64,000 bases of DNA from Micromonospora antibiotica (GCF_017599305.1 NZ_JAGFWR010000011.1:1-64000); one strand, 5' to 3'; shown: positions 50,304 to 59,593, counted from the first letter of the stretch. Made by a program: numbers and translations. Notes: generated from the sequence alone by a model not told the origin.

Positions 50304-51257
50304 TCAGCTGGGGGTGGGGTGCTGGCTCCAGGCGATGCCGTCGAGGATGTCGTGTTCGGAGGCGACCACCGAGGACATCCCGGCCCGCTCCATGATCACC
50401 TTGAGCACCAGGGCACCCGCACCGATCACGTCCGCCCGGCCCGGGTGCATCACCGGGATCGCCAACCGCTGCGCGGCGGTCCGGCCCAGCAGGTCGGCGG
50501 TCACCCCGGCCACCCGCTCGTACGGCACCCGGGCGTGGTGGATGCGCTCGGGGTCGTACTCCTGGAGGTCCTGGGCGATGGCGACGACGGTGGTGACCGA
50601 ACCGGCGAGCCCGACCAGTGTGGCGGCCTGCCGGCCGGGGACGGCGACGAGCGCCCGGTCGACGGCGGCGGCGATGTCGGCCTGCGCGGCGGCGACCTCG
50701 GAGACGGTCGGCGGGTCGCCGTGCAGGTGCCGTTCGGTCATCCGGACGCAGCCGATGTCCACCGAGATCGCCGCCTGCACCCCGGAGTCGCGGGTGCCCA
50801 CCACGAACTCGGTCGAACCGCCGCCGATGTCGACCACCAGGTACGGCGGCTCCGCGTCGGCGGGCAGCCCCCGGACCGCGCCGGTGAACGACAGCCGGGC
50901 CTCCTCGTCGCCGGTGACCACCTCGGGCGCGACCCCGAGGGTCTGCTCCACCATGGCCCGGAAGTCGGCCGCGTTGCTGGCATCCCGGGACGCCGACGTG
51001 GCGCACATCCGCACCCGGTCGACGCCCAGCTTGTCGATCTCGGCGGCGTACCCGGCCAGCGCCACCCGGGTCCGCTCGATCGCCTCCGGGGCCAGCCGGC
51101 CGGTCCGGTCGACGCCCTGACCGAGCCGGACGATCTCCATCCGGCGGGCCAGGTCGACCAGTGGGGCCTGCGGCCCGGCCGACGGGTCGGGCAGGTCGGC
51201 GACCAGCAGGCGGATGGAGTTGGTCCCGCAGTCGATGGCGGCCACACGCGTCGTCAC
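50304..51257 (-). CDS. Ppx/GppA phosphatase family protein
   Basis: A 317-residue exopolyphosphatase/guanosine pentaphosphatase of the actin-like ATPase superfamily. It shows the phosphate-1 loop AAIDCGTNSIRLLVAD, the TSASRDASNA segment with GDEEARLSF, and the phosphate-2 loop LVVDIGGGSTEFVVG. It lacks a C-terminal HD domain, so it is the short Ppx type found twice in many actinobacteria. GTG 51257 was chosen because it opens the fold and lies 7 nt after TAGGGT (leaderless geometry). The role is polyphosphate or (p)ppGpp turnover. Confidence 0.93.
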   Translation of the reverse strand: MTTRVAAIDCGTNSIRLLVADLPDPSAGPQAPLVDLARRMEIVRLGQGVDRTGRLAPEAIERTRVALAGYAAEIDKLGVDRVRMCATSASRDASNAADFRAMVEQTLGVAPEVVTGDEEARLSFTGAVRGLPADAEPPYLVVDIGGGSTEFVVGTRDSGVQAAISVDIGCVRMTERHLHGDPPTVSEVAAAQADIAAAVDRALVAVPGRQAATLVGLAGSVTTVVAIAQDLQEYDPERIHHARVPYERVAGVTADLLGRTAAQRLAIPVMHPGRADVIGAGALVLKVIMERAGMSSVVASEHDILDGIAWSQHPTPS

Positions 51258-51264
51258 GGCAGCA

Positions 51265-51270
51265 ACCCTA
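51265..51270 (-). promoter_or_regulatory. putative -10 box of the Ppx/GppA gene
   Basis: TAGGGT on the minus strand, 7 bases before GTG 51257, with no ribosome site between. Confidence 0.4.
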
Positions 51271-51279
51271 CGGCAGCAG

Positions 51280-51470
51280 TCGCCCGCGCACGGCAGCGCC
51301 GACCCGACGCCCGACCGCACCGACCGGGCACCCGACTGCACCGCCCCGACGCACGGCAGCACCGACAGGACGCACGGCAGCACCGGGCGACCCGCGACGC
51401 CGACCGGATGCCCGGCAGCACCGACAGGGTGCCCGGCAGCGCCAACCGCACCCGGCAGCGCCAACCGGGC
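51280..51470. repeat. degenerate 15-20 bp tandem repeats
   Basis: Imperfect reiterations of CCCGGCAGCACCGAC-like units between the Ppx/GppA start and the neighbouring stop. No gene seen. Confidence 0.55.
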
Positions 51471-51479
51471 CGGCGGCGG

Positions 51480-52721
51480 TCACCGACGCCGGGACAGTCG
51501 TCGCAGCAGCAGCCACGGCGCCCAGGGCAGCACGGCGAGCAGCACCAGCAGCGCCACCAGCGGCGCGCGCCACCACGGGTCCACCGTCGCCGGTGGCGGG
51601 TCGGTGGGCGCGGAGACCCACGGGCGGGCGGTCTTCGACCAGGCCAGGAAGGCGTCACCGATCGGGAGCAGGCCGAAGGCGTACCGGCGGGTGTGCGGGG
51701 TGTCCAGGGGAAAGCCGACCAGTTCGCCGTAGTTGGCCAACGCCCCGGCCAACGCGTCGTCGCCCTGCACCTGGGCCGCACCGAGGGTCACCACGGTGGC
51801 GGAGAAGCTCACCCCGAGCGGCAGCGGTCCCGAGTCGACGTCCCCCGGGCCGTCCAGGCCGCGCGGGTACTCCCGCACCGCCGGGCCGAGCCTCAGCGGC
51901 GACACCACGAAGTCGGTGCGGAAGCGCAGGTACTGCTCGCGGGCGAAGGTCGGGTCGATCTCCGGTAGGAACCGCTGGATGACGCTCTGCGAGGTGCCCC
52001 GGGCCACCTCGGCCGGTGCTCCGGTGCCCGGGTCGACCCGGTGTGGCAGCAGGCCGGTATGCGGGTCGAGGCGCTGGCGTACCCCGTCCAGCCAGCGGCC
52101 GGTGGTCGGCGCGAAACGCGGCGGTAGCAGAGCGTCGTGCAGCCGCAGCGAGGCCACCGCCACCGTCGAGTCGACCGGCCACGCCTGCCCCGGATAGGCG
52201 GCGAGGTACGGCGTGGGAGAGGCGTCGAACGCGGCGGCCAGGGTCGCCGACGCCTCGGCGAACCGGCGCACCTCGGCCGGGTCCCGCCCCGACTCCGGTT
52301 GCAGGGCGAGCACCCCGCCGCGCAGCCAGTTCGTCCAGCCGGCGTGGAAGACGCCGTACGCCGGGGTCAGGTCGCGGCTGAACGGGGCCGTGCCGGCCGG
52401 TGACTCCAGCCGGGCCAGCGCCCACCGGGCCTCCCGCAGCGCCTCGTCACGCCCCTGCGGCGGTTGCCGCAGGCCGGTCTCCACCCGGGCCAGCCCGTAC
52501 AGCGCGTGGGCGAAGAACCAGCCCTCCGGGAACATCGCCTGGGCGTCCTCGCCGGCACCGTCGTCCAGTTCGACCCGCAGGTAGTCAAGTTGCCGGTCCA
52601 CCCCGGGCGGCTGACGGTCGACGCCGCCGGTCGCCGGGGCGATCAGCCGGGCGATGCCGACCAGGGCGAACAGGGTCACCAGGGCGGCGAGCACCGCGCC
52701 CAACCGGCGCACGATCGTCAC
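51480..52721 (-). CDS. membrane-anchored protein of unknown function (possible alpha/alpha-barrel)
   Basis: 413 residues. It has an N-terminal helix (LGAVLAALVTLFALVGIARLI), a long soluble domain (about 35-375) and a C-terminal helix (APLVALLVLLAVLPWAPWLLL) followed by basic residues. The soluble part is Trp- and Tyr-rich and mostly helical (FPEGWFFAHALYGLARVE, AYGVFHAGWTNWLRGG, GTSQSVIQRFLPEIDP). That pattern recalls alpha/alpha-barrel glycosidase-like or linalool-dehydratase-like domains. This is an impression, not an identification. GTG 52721 is the likely start. Confidence 0.75.
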   Translation of the reverse strand: MTIVRRLGAVLAALVTLFALVGIARLIAPATGGVDRQPPGVDRQLDYLRVELDDGAGEDAQAMFPEGWFFAHALYGLARVETGLRQPPQGRDEALREARWALARLESPAGTAPFSRDLTPAYGVFHAGWTNWLRGGVLALQPESGRDPAEVRRFAEASATLAAAFDASPTPYLAAYPGQAWPVDSTVAVASLRLHDALLPPRFAPTTGRWLDGVRQRLDPHTGLLPHRVDPGTGAPAEVARGTSQSVIQRFLPEIDPTFAREQYLRFRTDFVVSPLRLGPAVREYPRGLDGPGDVDSGPLPLGVSFSATVVTLGAAQVQGDDALAGALANYGELVGFPLDTPHTRRYAFGLLPIGDAFLAWSKTARPWVSAPTDPPPATVDPWWRAPLVALLVLLAVLPWAPWLLLRRLSRRR

Positions 52722-52777
52722 CGCCCCAGGGTGGCGGGCCGGGTCAAGACCGGCCGGGGCCACACCTTCGGGCCGCA

Positions 52778-52894
52778 GCGCCGGGCTCGGCCCCCGTCCG
52801 GGCCAGAGGCGCAGCAGCGCCGGGCTCGGCCCCCGTCCGGGCCAGAGGCGCAGCAGCGCCGGGCTCGGCCCCCGTCCGGGCTAGAGGCGCAGCA
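52778..52894. repeat. three tandem 39-bp units, the last covering the argA stop codon
   Basis: Units 52778-52816, 52817-52855 and 52856-52894. The third contains the last codons and TAG of argA. In the other two the TAG position reads TGG on the minus strand. Confidence 0.9.
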
Positions 52895-53387
52895 GCATCC
52901 GGGTGTTGCCCAGGGTGTTCGGCTTGACCCGTTCCAGGTCGAGGAACTCGGCGACGCCCTCGTCGTAGGAGCGCAGCAACTGCTCGTAGACGGGCTGCGG
53001 CACCGGGGCGCCGTCGATCTCGGTGAACCCGAACGCGCCGAAGAACGCCGTCTCGAAGGTGAGCACGAAGATCCGGGCGATGCCCAACTCCCGGGCGGCG
53101 TCGATCAGCTCGGTGACGATCCGGTGGCCGAGCCGCCGGCCCCGGCAGGCCGGGTCGACGGCCACGGTACGGATCTCGGCGAGGTCCTCCCACATCACGT
53201 GCAGCGCCCCGCAGCCGACCACCCGCCCGTCGTCGGCCACCGCGACCCGGAACTCCTGCACGTCCTCGTAGAGGGTGACGGTGGCCTTGCTGAGCAGCCG
53301 CCGGTCGTCGGTGTAGGTGTCGACCAGCCGGCGGATGCCGCGTACGTCGCCGGTGCGGGCCCGGCGTACCACGATCCCGTCGGTCAC
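52881..53387 (-). CDS. argA: amino-acid N-acetyltransferase (N-acetylglutamate synthase, Rv2747-like)
   Basis: A 168-residue GNAT enzyme, expected to acetylate glutamate for arginine synthesis. It resembles the M. tuberculosis ArgA (Rv2747) pattern as I recall it: VVRRARTGDVRGIRRLVDTY, GCGALHVMWEDLAEIRTVAV, GHRIVTELIDAAREL, VFVLTFETAFFGAFGFTEI, and the end VKPNTLGNTRMLLRL. GTG 53387 overlaps the DUF501 stop by 4 bp. The stop codon lies inside a 39-bp tandem repeat, so the 3-prime end is prone to length change. Confidence 0.92.
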   Translation of the reverse strand: MTDGIVVRRARTGDVRGIRRLVDTYTDDRRLLSKATVTLYEDVQEFRVAVADDGRVVGCGALHVMWEDLAEIRTVAVDPACRGRRLGHRIVTELIDAARELGIARIFVLTFETAFFGAFGFTEIDGAPVPQPVYEQLLRSYDEGVAEFLDLERVKPNTLGNTRMLLRL

Positions 53388-53950
53388 TGCGCCGCCGGCA
53401 GGTCCACGCACGGCCCGGCCGTCCACCACTTCTCCACCAGGGCGAGCGTCTCGTCGCCGAACGGGTTCACCCCGGGGCCGGCACCGAGCGCGTGGCCCAG
53501 GTGCACGTGCAGGCACTTCACCCGGCCGGGCATCCCACCGGCGGAGATGCCGGCGATCTCCGGCACCTCGCCGATCGCGGCCCGGCGGGCCAGGTAGTCC
53601 TCGTGCGCGGCCCGGTACCGGTCGGCCAGCTCCGGGTCCCCGGCGAGCCGCTCGGCCATCTCCTTCATCAGCCCGGCCGACTCCAGCCGGCTGCACGCCG
53701 CCGTCGCCCGGGGGCAGGTCAGGTAGAACAGCGTCGGGAAGGGGGTGCCGTCGGCGAGCCGGGGGGTGGTCTCCACCACGTCGGGCAGGCCGCACGGGCA
53801 GCGGTGGGCCACCGCTCGGGTGCCGCGGGGCGGGCGTCCGAGCTGCGCGGCCACCGCGGCCAGGTCGGCCTCGGTGGCCGGCTGGTGCTCCGGCGGGGGT
53901 ACGGAGTCCGCCGCCGGCTCCTGCGGTGGTACGACAGTCACGGTGCCCAT
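53384..53950 (-). CDS. DUF501 domain-containing protein
   Basis: 188 residues: a Pro-rich N-terminus (about 1-28), then the DUF501 core with HRCPCGLPDVVETTPRL, FPTLFYLTCPRATAACSRLE and GRVKCLHVHLGHALGAG. The conserved cysteines and histidine look metal-binding. DUF501 genes sit next to ftsB/divIC and eno in most actinobacteria; the function is unknown. ATG 53950 starts 25 bp after the septum protein stop. It overlaps argA by 4 bp. Confidence 0.94.
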   Translation of the reverse strand: MGTVTVVPPQEPAADSVPPPEHQPATEADLAAVAAQLGRPPRGTRAVAHRCPCGLPDVVETTPRLADGTPFPTLFYLTCPRATAACSRLESAGLMKEMAERLAGDPELADRYRAAHEDYLARRAAIGEVPEIAGISAGGMPGRVKCLHVHLGHALGAGPGVNPFGDETLALVEKWWTAGPCVDLPAAQ

Positions 53951-53975
53951 CTCTCGTTCGGTACGCGGGTGCTGC

Positions 53976-54599
53976 TCACTGGTCCGGGGCGTCGCCGTTC
54001 GCCGCCTGGACGCTCGACCACAGGGTGTCGTACCAGGGGTCGGGGGTCTTGGGTGGGGTCGGCGGCCGGCCGCCGTTGGCGTCCCGGGCCGCGCCGTCCG
54101 CGTCGTTGAGCACGATCACCGGCGTCTCACCGGGGGCCACCATGAAGAACCGTTCCCGCGCTTTGATCTTGATGTATTCGGGGTCCTGCCACTTCGCCGC
54201 CTGGGCCGACAGCTCGGCGATCTCCGTACGCTGGGCGGCCTGGCTGGCCTCCATCCGCTCGATGTCGACCTGCTGGTCGAGATAGACCCGGACCGGATAG
54301 GTGTACGCCAGGGCGAGCGCGAGCAGCACCGCGAACAGGACGGTGGCCCGGCCGGTGAACCGTCGGGGGTGGGGTGCGGTGAGTCGCCGGATGGTGCCGC
54401 CGGCCGCCGTCCGACGGGCCGCCGCCGGACGGTTCGCCGACCGTACCCCGTCGGCGGTCCGCGACCGGGCCGCGGCAGCCCGCGGCTCGGCGCGGACCCC
54501 GCCGTCGCGCAGCGGCGTCCGGGCGCCCCGGGTCCCGCCCGGCCGACCGGTCGGCCGGCGGGCCGGGCGTTGGCCACCCGGTGTGCGGCGCTGCTGCAT
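53976..54599 (-). CDS. septum formation initiator (FtsB/DivIC family)
   Basis: A 207-residue bitopic division protein. It has a long basic, disordered cytoplasmic N-terminus (about 1-85, Arg/Pro/Gly-rich), one helix (RATVLFAVLLALALAYTYPV) and an extracytoplasmic coiled coil (QQVDIERMEASQAAQRTEIAELSAQAAKWQDP). The family signature YIKIKARERFFMVAPGE follows, and the tail is Pro/Asp-rich. It should work with FtsL/FtsQ-like proteins in the divisome. ATG 54599 has GGGGAGGGG 7 nt upstream. It lies 31 bp after eno. Confidence 0.93.
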   Translation of the reverse strand: MQQRRTPGGQRPARRPTGRPGGTRGARTPLRDGGVRAEPRAAAARSRTADGVRSANRPAAARRTAAGGTIRRLTAPHPRRFTGRATVLFAVLLALALAYTYPVRVYLDQQVDIERMEASQAAQRTEIAELSAQAAKWQDPEYIKIKARERFFMVAPGETPVIVLNDADGAARDANGGRPPTPPKTPDPWYDTLWSSVQAANGDAPDQ

Positions 54600-54630
54600 C
54601 GTCACACCCCTCCCCCGAGGTTCGCCTGGG

Positions 54631-55914
54631 TCAGGCCGAACGGTAACGCGGGAACGCGCCGGCGCCGGCGTACCGCGCCGCGTCGGCCAGCTCCTCCTCG
54701 ATCCGCAGGAGCTGGTTGTACTTGGCGACCCGGTCGGACCGGGCCGGGGCACCGGTCTTGATCTGGCCGCAGCCGGTGGCGACGGCCAGGTCGGCGATGG
54801 TGGTGTCCTCGGTCTCGCCGGAGCGGTGGCTCATCATGCACTTGAAGCCGGCCCGGTGGGCCAGGTCCACCGCGTCCAGGGTCTCGGTCAGCGAACCGAT
54901 CTGGTTGACCTTGACGAGGACCGCGTTGGCGGACTTCTCGGCGATGCCCCGGGCGATGCGCTGCGGGTTGGTGACGAACAGGTCGTCGCCGACGATCTGG
55001 ATCCGGTCGCCGACGGCGGCGGTCAGGGTGGCCCAACCGGTCCAGTCGTCCTCGGCCAGCGGGTCCTCGATGGAGACGATCGGGTAGTCGCCGATGAGCT
55101 TGGTGTAGTAGTTGCTCATCTCCTCGGCGCTCTTGGCGGCGCTCTCGAAGGTGTAGGTGCCGTTGTCGAAGAACTCGGTCGCGGCCACGTCGAGGGCGAA
55201 GACGATGTCGGTGCCCAGCCGGTAACCGGCCTTCTCGACCGCCTCGGCGATCAGGTCGAGCGCGGCGGCGTTGCTGGGCAGGTTGGGGGCGAAACCACCC
55301 TCGTCACCCAGACCGGTGGAGAGGTCCTTCTTCTTGAGCACCGACTTCAGCGCGTGGTAGACCTCGGCACCGGAGCGCAGCGCCTCCCGGAAGCTGGGGG
55401 CCCCGATCGGCGCGATCATGAACTCCTGGACGTCGACGTTGGAGTCGGCGTGCGCGCCACCGTTGAGGATGTTCATCATCGGCACCGGCAGCAGGTGGGC
55501 GTTCGGGCCACCCAGGTAACGGAACAGGCTCAGCTCGGCGCTGCCGGCAGCCGCCTTGGCCACCGCCAGGGAGACCCCGAGGATGGCGTTCGCGCCCAGC
55601 GTGCCCTTGTTGTCGGAGCCGTCGAGGTCGAGCATCTTCTGGTCGATCAGCCGCTGCTCGCTGGCCTCGTAGCCGATCAGCTGGTCGACGATCTTGTCCT
55701 CGATGTTGGCGACCGCGTTCTCGACGCCCTTGCCCAGGTAGCGGTCCTTGTCACCGTCGCGCAGCTCGACCGCTTCGAAGGCGCCGGTGGAGGCGCCGGA
55801 GGGTACGGCGGCGCGAGCGATCGTGCCGTCGTCCAGCCCTACCTCGACCTCGACCGTCGGGTTGCCCCGTGAGTCGAGAATCTCCCGGGCGACGATTCCC
55901 TCGATGGTTGCCAC
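54631..55914 (-). CDS. eno: enolase
   Basis: Interconverts 2-phosphoglycerate and phosphoenolpyruvate. 427 residues, normal for bacteria: start IEGIVAREILDSRGNPTVEVE, then GDEGGFAPNL, SIEDPLAEDDW, the catalytic lysine region LVKVNQIGSLTETL, and SHRSGETEDTTIADLAVA. GTG 55914 has GAGGAG 8 nt upstream, which fixes the start well inside a longer open frame. It is the first gene of the eno-ftsB/divIC-DUF501-argA run. The 222 bp upstream, divergent with a lipoprotein gene, show no clear regulator site. Confidence 0.98.
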   Translation of the reverse strand: MATIEGIVAREILDSRGNPTVEVEVGLDDGTIARAAVPSGASTGAFEAVELRDGDKDRYLGKGVENAVANIEDKIVDQLIGYEASEQRLIDQKMLDLDGSDNKGTLGANAILGVSLAVAKAAAGSAELSLFRYLGGPNAHLLPVPMMNILNGGAHADSNVDVQEFMIAPIGAPSFREALRSGAEVYHALKSVLKKKDLSTGLGDEGGFAPNLPSNAAALDLIAEAVEKAGYRLGTDIVFALDVAATEFFDNGTYTFESAAKSAEEMSNYYTKLIGDYPIVSIEDPLAEDDWTGWATLTAAVGDRIQIVGDDLFVTNPQRIARGIAEKSANAVLVKVNQIGSLTETLDAVDLAHRAGFKCMMSHRSGETEDTTIADLAVATGCGQIKTGAPARSDRVAKYNQLLRIEEELADAARYAGAGAFPRYRSA

Positions 55915-56136
55915 TGAGTCGCTCCTCGTTCGTTGTGCGAATCCGGTATGGGCCGCGACGGTGCGGCTGGGGCAGTTGTGTTGAACGCAGCGTATCGGGC
56001 GACGCTCGGCCGCACGGCGTCCGGGCACACGTAGCCCACCCCTAATCAGCCCGCCCTAACGGACATTCCCGGATTCTCACCCCTCAACCGGCAACCGGTT
56101 TGCGCCGGGTGGACACGATCGACCACGCTGGTCGCC

Positions 56137-56829
56137 ATGCCCGCCGTCTCGACCACCCTCCGCGTGCTCGCCGTGTCGGTCATCGCGTCGCTCACCGTCA
56201 CCGGCTGTCAGACCCTCGACGACACCGGACGCACCCTCGGCCGGTCCGATCTGATCAACGATCTCGCCACCCGGCTGGACGAGTCCCTGGTCCAGACCTG
56301 GACCGCCGAATACCGGCTTCCCGGCGGCCGGACCACCACCATCGCCCAGGAGAAGGAACCGGCCCGCTCGGCGTACACCTGGGCCGCCGGCAAGATCACC
56401 GTCTCCGAGCAGGCCATCACCCGGTGCGCGACCACCGCCGGGCGGACCGCCTGCACGGTGGAGCCGCCGGTGCTGATGTCCGGCAAGGCCGCCGTGCCGC
56501 TGTTCGCCGAGGCCCGCAAGGCCGGGCTGGTCACCCCGCCCGCCGTCATCCGGTTGCTCACCGAGGCCGCCCTGGACCCGCAGGCCCAGGTCAAGCAGAG
56601 CGACACCACGCTCGTCGGCCACCACGCCACCTGCGTCGCCGTCCGGCGTTCCGCCGGGGACTTCGACGCCTGCGTCACCACCGAGGGGGTGCTCGGCAGC
56701 TTCACCGGTCTGCTCGACGGCCAGCCGGTCGAGCTGGCCCTGGAACGCTTCACCGACTCGGTGACGCCGACGGCGTTCGACCTGCCGGCCGGTGCCGGGG
56801 TGACGGACCGCCGGCCGGCGTCGTCGTGA
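56137..56829 (+). CDS. putative lipoprotein
   Basis: 230 residues with a lipoprotein signal: basic/hydrophobic start (TTLRVLAVSVIASLTVTGC) and lipobox TVTGC with the acylated Cys at 24. The mature part has no recognised family. It contains further cysteines (ITRCATTAGRTACTV and HHATCVAVRRSAGDFDACV) that could form two disulfides, and a beta-rich character like LppX/LprG-type or LolA-type lipid-binding proteins, which I mention only as a possibility. Its stop overlaps nudC by 4 bp, an odd partner. Confidence 0.85.
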   Translation: MPAVSTTLRVLAVSVIASLTVTGCQTLDDTGRTLGRSDLINDLATRLDESLVQTWTAEYRLPGGRTTTIAQEKEPARSAYTWAAGKITVSEQAITRCATTAGRTACTVEPPVLMSGKAAVPLFAEARKAGLVTPPAVIRLLTEAALDPQAQVKQSDTTLVGHHATCVAVRRSAGDFDACVTTEGVLGSFTGLLDGQPVELALERFTDSVTPTAFDLPAGAGVTDRRPASS

Positions 56830-57881
56830 CCGTCCCACCGCCCGGCCACCCCACGCCCCCGGCCGACGACCCGGCGACCTCCACGACCGCCACCGACCGC
56901 CCCGCCGGCCCCAGGCCCCCGGCCGACCACCCGGCGACCTCCACGCCCCCGGCCGACCGCCCTGCCGGTCCCACGCCCCCGGCTGACGGCGCGGCCGGCC
57001 ACGCTGCCGGGCCCGCGCCCGCGTCGGGCGATCTGGGTCTGCTGGTGGCCGGTACCCGGCTGTTCACCACCCCCGACGGTGGCCTGCCCCGGGTCGGCGA
57101 GCTGCCGGCCGGGACCGGATGGGTGCCGCTGGGCACGCTCGACGGCGTGCCGGCCTGGGCGCTGGAGACGGCCGACCCGGGCCGGCCGGCCACCCGGGAC
57201 AACCCGACCGGGGACGGGGAGCCGGGGAACGGGGAGACCGTGGGGAGCAGGGCCGGGGGTCGACGGCCGGTCGGGCGGTGGCGCAGTTGGCGGGCGCTCG
57301 CCGCCGAGCTGCCCGAGCCGGTCGCCACGCTCGCCGGACGGGCGGTGGCCGTGGTCACCTGGCGGCGTACCCACCGCTGGTGCGGGGCCTGCCGGGCGGC
57401 GCTGATCGACGTGCCGGGCGAGACGGCCCGCCGCTGCCCCGACTGCGGCCTGTACGTGCCGCTGCGGCTCTCCCCGGCGGTGCTCACCGCGATCACCCGC
57501 CCCGGCCCGGCCGGTGGCCCCACCGAGCTGCTGCTGGTCCGGCACGCGTCCGGGCCGACCGAGCTGTGGGCGCTGGTCGCCGGCTTCGTGGAGGCCGGCG
57601 AGTCGCTGGAGACGGCGGTCCGGCGGGAGGTCGCCGAGGAGGTCTCACTCGACCTCGACACGATCGACTACTTCGGCAGCCAACCCTGGGCGATCTCCGG
57701 GCCGGGGGTGCTGCTCGCCGGGTTCACCGCCACCGCCGCCGATGCCGGAGCCGAACCGGTGGTGGACGGGCGGGAGCTGGTACGGGCCCGGTGGTTCCCG
57801 GTGGACGCGCTGCCGGCGGAACTGCCGCCCGCGTACTCGATCTCCCGCTGGCTGATCGACGCCGTCGCCGCCCGCGGCTGA
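56826..57881 (+). CDS. nudC: NAD+ diphosphatase / NAD-decapping hydrolase
   Basis: A Nudix hydrolase splitting NAD(H) to NMN(H) and AMP, and able in known homologues to remove NAD caps from RNA. 351 residues. The zinc ribbon is CGACRAA ... CPDCGLY (about 198-224). The Nudix box GFVEAGESLETAVRREVAEEV is nearly canonical, ending in Ser where Gly is usual. The NudC-specific SQPW motif is in GSQPWAISGPGVLLAGF. An N-terminal 60-70 residue Pro/Ala/Asp-rich repeat (PPADxPATST-like) is unusual. GTG 56826 overlaps the lipoprotein stop (GTGA). Confidence 0.93.
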   Translation: MTVPPPGHPTPPADDPATSTTATDRPAGPRPPADHPATSTPPADRPAGPTPPADGAAGHAAGPAPASGDLGLLVAGTRLFTTPDGGLPRVGELPAGTGWVPLGTLDGVPAWALETADPGRPATRDNPTGDGEPGNGETVGSRAGGRRPVGRWRSWRALAAELPEPVATLAGRAVAVVTWRRTHRWCGACRAALIDVPGETARRCPDCGLYVPLRLSPAVLTAITRPGPAGGPTELLLVRHASGPTELWALVAGFVEAGESLETAVRREVAEEVSLDLDTIDYFGSQPWAISGPGVLLAGFTATAADAGAEPVVDGRELVRARWFPVDALPAELPPAYSISRWLIDAVAARG

Positions 57882-57936
57882 GCCGGCCCCCGCGCCGGCC
57901 CGGACCGGTGGGCGCCCGGCCGGGGTGGCGCGGCGG

Positions 57937-59556
57937 TCAGATGCCGAGCAGGGTACGCAGGTGGCGCGGGGGCGGGCAGTCGTGGGCGAGCATCGCGTCG
58001 TGCCAGTCCCGCACCGACACCCCGGCCGGCCGGGCGGCGGCGACGTCGGCCAGTTCGCTGTAGCCGACGAAGTAGGTGGAGAGCTGCGTCGAGGTGAGCA
58101 GCGCCCGCCGCCACTTGCCGGCCGCCTCGCCCTCCTCCTGGAAGCCGCGTTCGGTCATCAGCGCCAACGCGTCCGCCTCGGTCATCTGGTCGCAGTGGAC
58201 CAACTGGTCGAGCAGCGCGTTGATGGTCATCCGCAGCTGCATCTTGAGCTGCTGGAGGCGGACCGGCAGGCCGCCGAAGCCGAGGCCGGCCATCAGCTCC
58301 TCGGTGTAGACCGCCCAGCCCTCGATGAACACCCCCGACTCGGTCAGCGCCCGGACCCGGGTGGGGCCGGCGTACCGGCGGGCGTGGGCGAGCTGGAGAA
58401 AGTGCCCCGGCATCGCCTCGTGCACGGTCAGGTTGCGGATCATGTGGTCGTTGTACTCGCGGTAGAACGAGTCGACCCGGTGCGCCGGCCAGTCCGCCGG
58501 GGTGGGCGCGATGCAGTAGAAGGTGGGCAGGTCGGCCGGTTCCAGCGGGCCGGGCGAGTCGCAGTAGGCCACCGCGACACCCCGGGCGAACTCCGGCATC
58601 TCCTGGATCACGCACGGGTCGTCGACCAGGCCGACCAGGTCGTGCGCCCGGACGAAGTCGACGGCCTCGTCGAGGGTGACCGAGGCGAGGTCCACGATGG
58701 AGTGGTCGTCGGGGTGCTCGGCGGCCAGCAGGTCCAGCGCCCGGCGTACCGTCTCGTCGTCGGCCGGGCCACCGACCAGCTCGACGGCCGCCGCGCGGAT
58801 CTCGGCGGTGACCCGGTCCAGGTTGGCCCAGGCCCGGCGCTGCACCTCGGCGGCGCCCAGCTCGGTGTCGAGAGTGTGCCAGAGGCGGGCCTCCCAGCGG
58901 CGGCGGCCCAGCCGGGGGTCGCGTCCCGGCCCGGTCTCGGCGGCCAGCCCGGCACGCAGCCAGCCGACGAACTCGTCGAGCGCGGCGATCGCCGCCGTCG
59001 CGGCCGGCCCGACCGTGCCGGCCAGCGCGGGGGCCTGGGCGAGCAGCAGCGGCACCTCGTCGCGGATCAGCGCGGCGGTGCCGACGAACTGCCCGACCGC
59101 CGTCTCGGCGTGCACCCGGGGCATGTCCCGCAACGTCGTCCGCGCGGTCGCCAACGCGTCGGGTACGGCCGTCAGCCGCCCGGCCAGGTGGGCCAGCCGC
59201 TCCTCCACCGGGGCGTACGGGCGGGCGAGCAGGGCGTGCAGCAGCGGACCGGGGTTGTGCACCAACGGGTCCCACTCGAAGGCCCGGATCTCGCTCAACT
59301 CGAACAGTTCCCGGTCGACCAGGGCGCTGAGCAGCGCGTGGTCGACCTGTTCCTCGACGTCGAGCGAGTCCCTGTCGACCTCGGCGAGCGCGTCGGCGGC
59401 CTCCCCCAGCATCGCCTGGTCGGCCGCGACCGCCCCGGCGGAGAGATCCGGCAACCGGTCGTCGTAGCGGTGGTCCCCGCTCGACGTGGCGACCCCCGGC
59501 CGGCTCTCCAGCACGGCCTCGACGATCCGCTCCGCCAACGGCACGAATGAACCCAT
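57937..59556 (-). CDS. DUF885 family (M2-like zinc peptidase fold) protein
   Basis: 539 residues of the DUF885 family. The zinc-binding HExxxGH variant is seen in VHEAMPGHFLQ (about 390), followed by SGVFIEGWAVYTEELM with the third ligand Glu. The C-terminal QLSTYFVGYSEL is typical. A largely helical metallo-carboxypeptidase-like fold is expected; substrates are unknown. ATG 59556 is the likely start, without a strong ribosome site. It is convergent with nudC across 55 bp. Upstream lies a palindromic repeat cluster. Confidence 0.93.
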   Translation of the reverse strand: MGSFVPLAERIVEAVLESRPGVATSSGDHRYDDRLPDLSAGAVAADQAMLGEAADALAEVDRDSLDVEEQVDHALLSALVDRELFELSEIRAFEWDPLVHNPGPLLHALLARPYAPVEERLAHLAGRLTAVPDALATARTTLRDMPRVHAETAVGQFVGTAALIRDEVPLLLAQAPALAGTVGPAATAAIAALDEFVGWLRAGLAAETGPGRDPRLGRRRWEARLWHTLDTELGAAEVQRRAWANLDRVTAEIRAAAVELVGGPADDETVRRALDLLAAEHPDDHSIVDLASVTLDEAVDFVRAHDLVGLVDDPCVIQEMPEFARGVAVAYCDSPGPLEPADLPTFYCIAPTPADWPAHRVDSFYREYNDHMIRNLTVHEAMPGHFLQLAHARRYAGPTRVRALTESGVFIEGWAVYTEELMAGLGFGGLPVRLQQLKMQLRMTINALLDQLVHCDQMTEADALALMTERGFQEEGEAAGKWRRALLTSTQLSTYFVGYSELADVAAARPAGVSVRDWHDAMLAHDCPPPRHLRTLLGI

Positions 59557-59593
59557 CCCCCGACCCTACCCACTCCCCACCGCCCCGCCCCGG

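Noticed and set aside
57882..57936. Terminator between nudC and the DUF885 gene
   Set aside because: The gap is GC-rich and can fold in many ways, but no single stem stands out.
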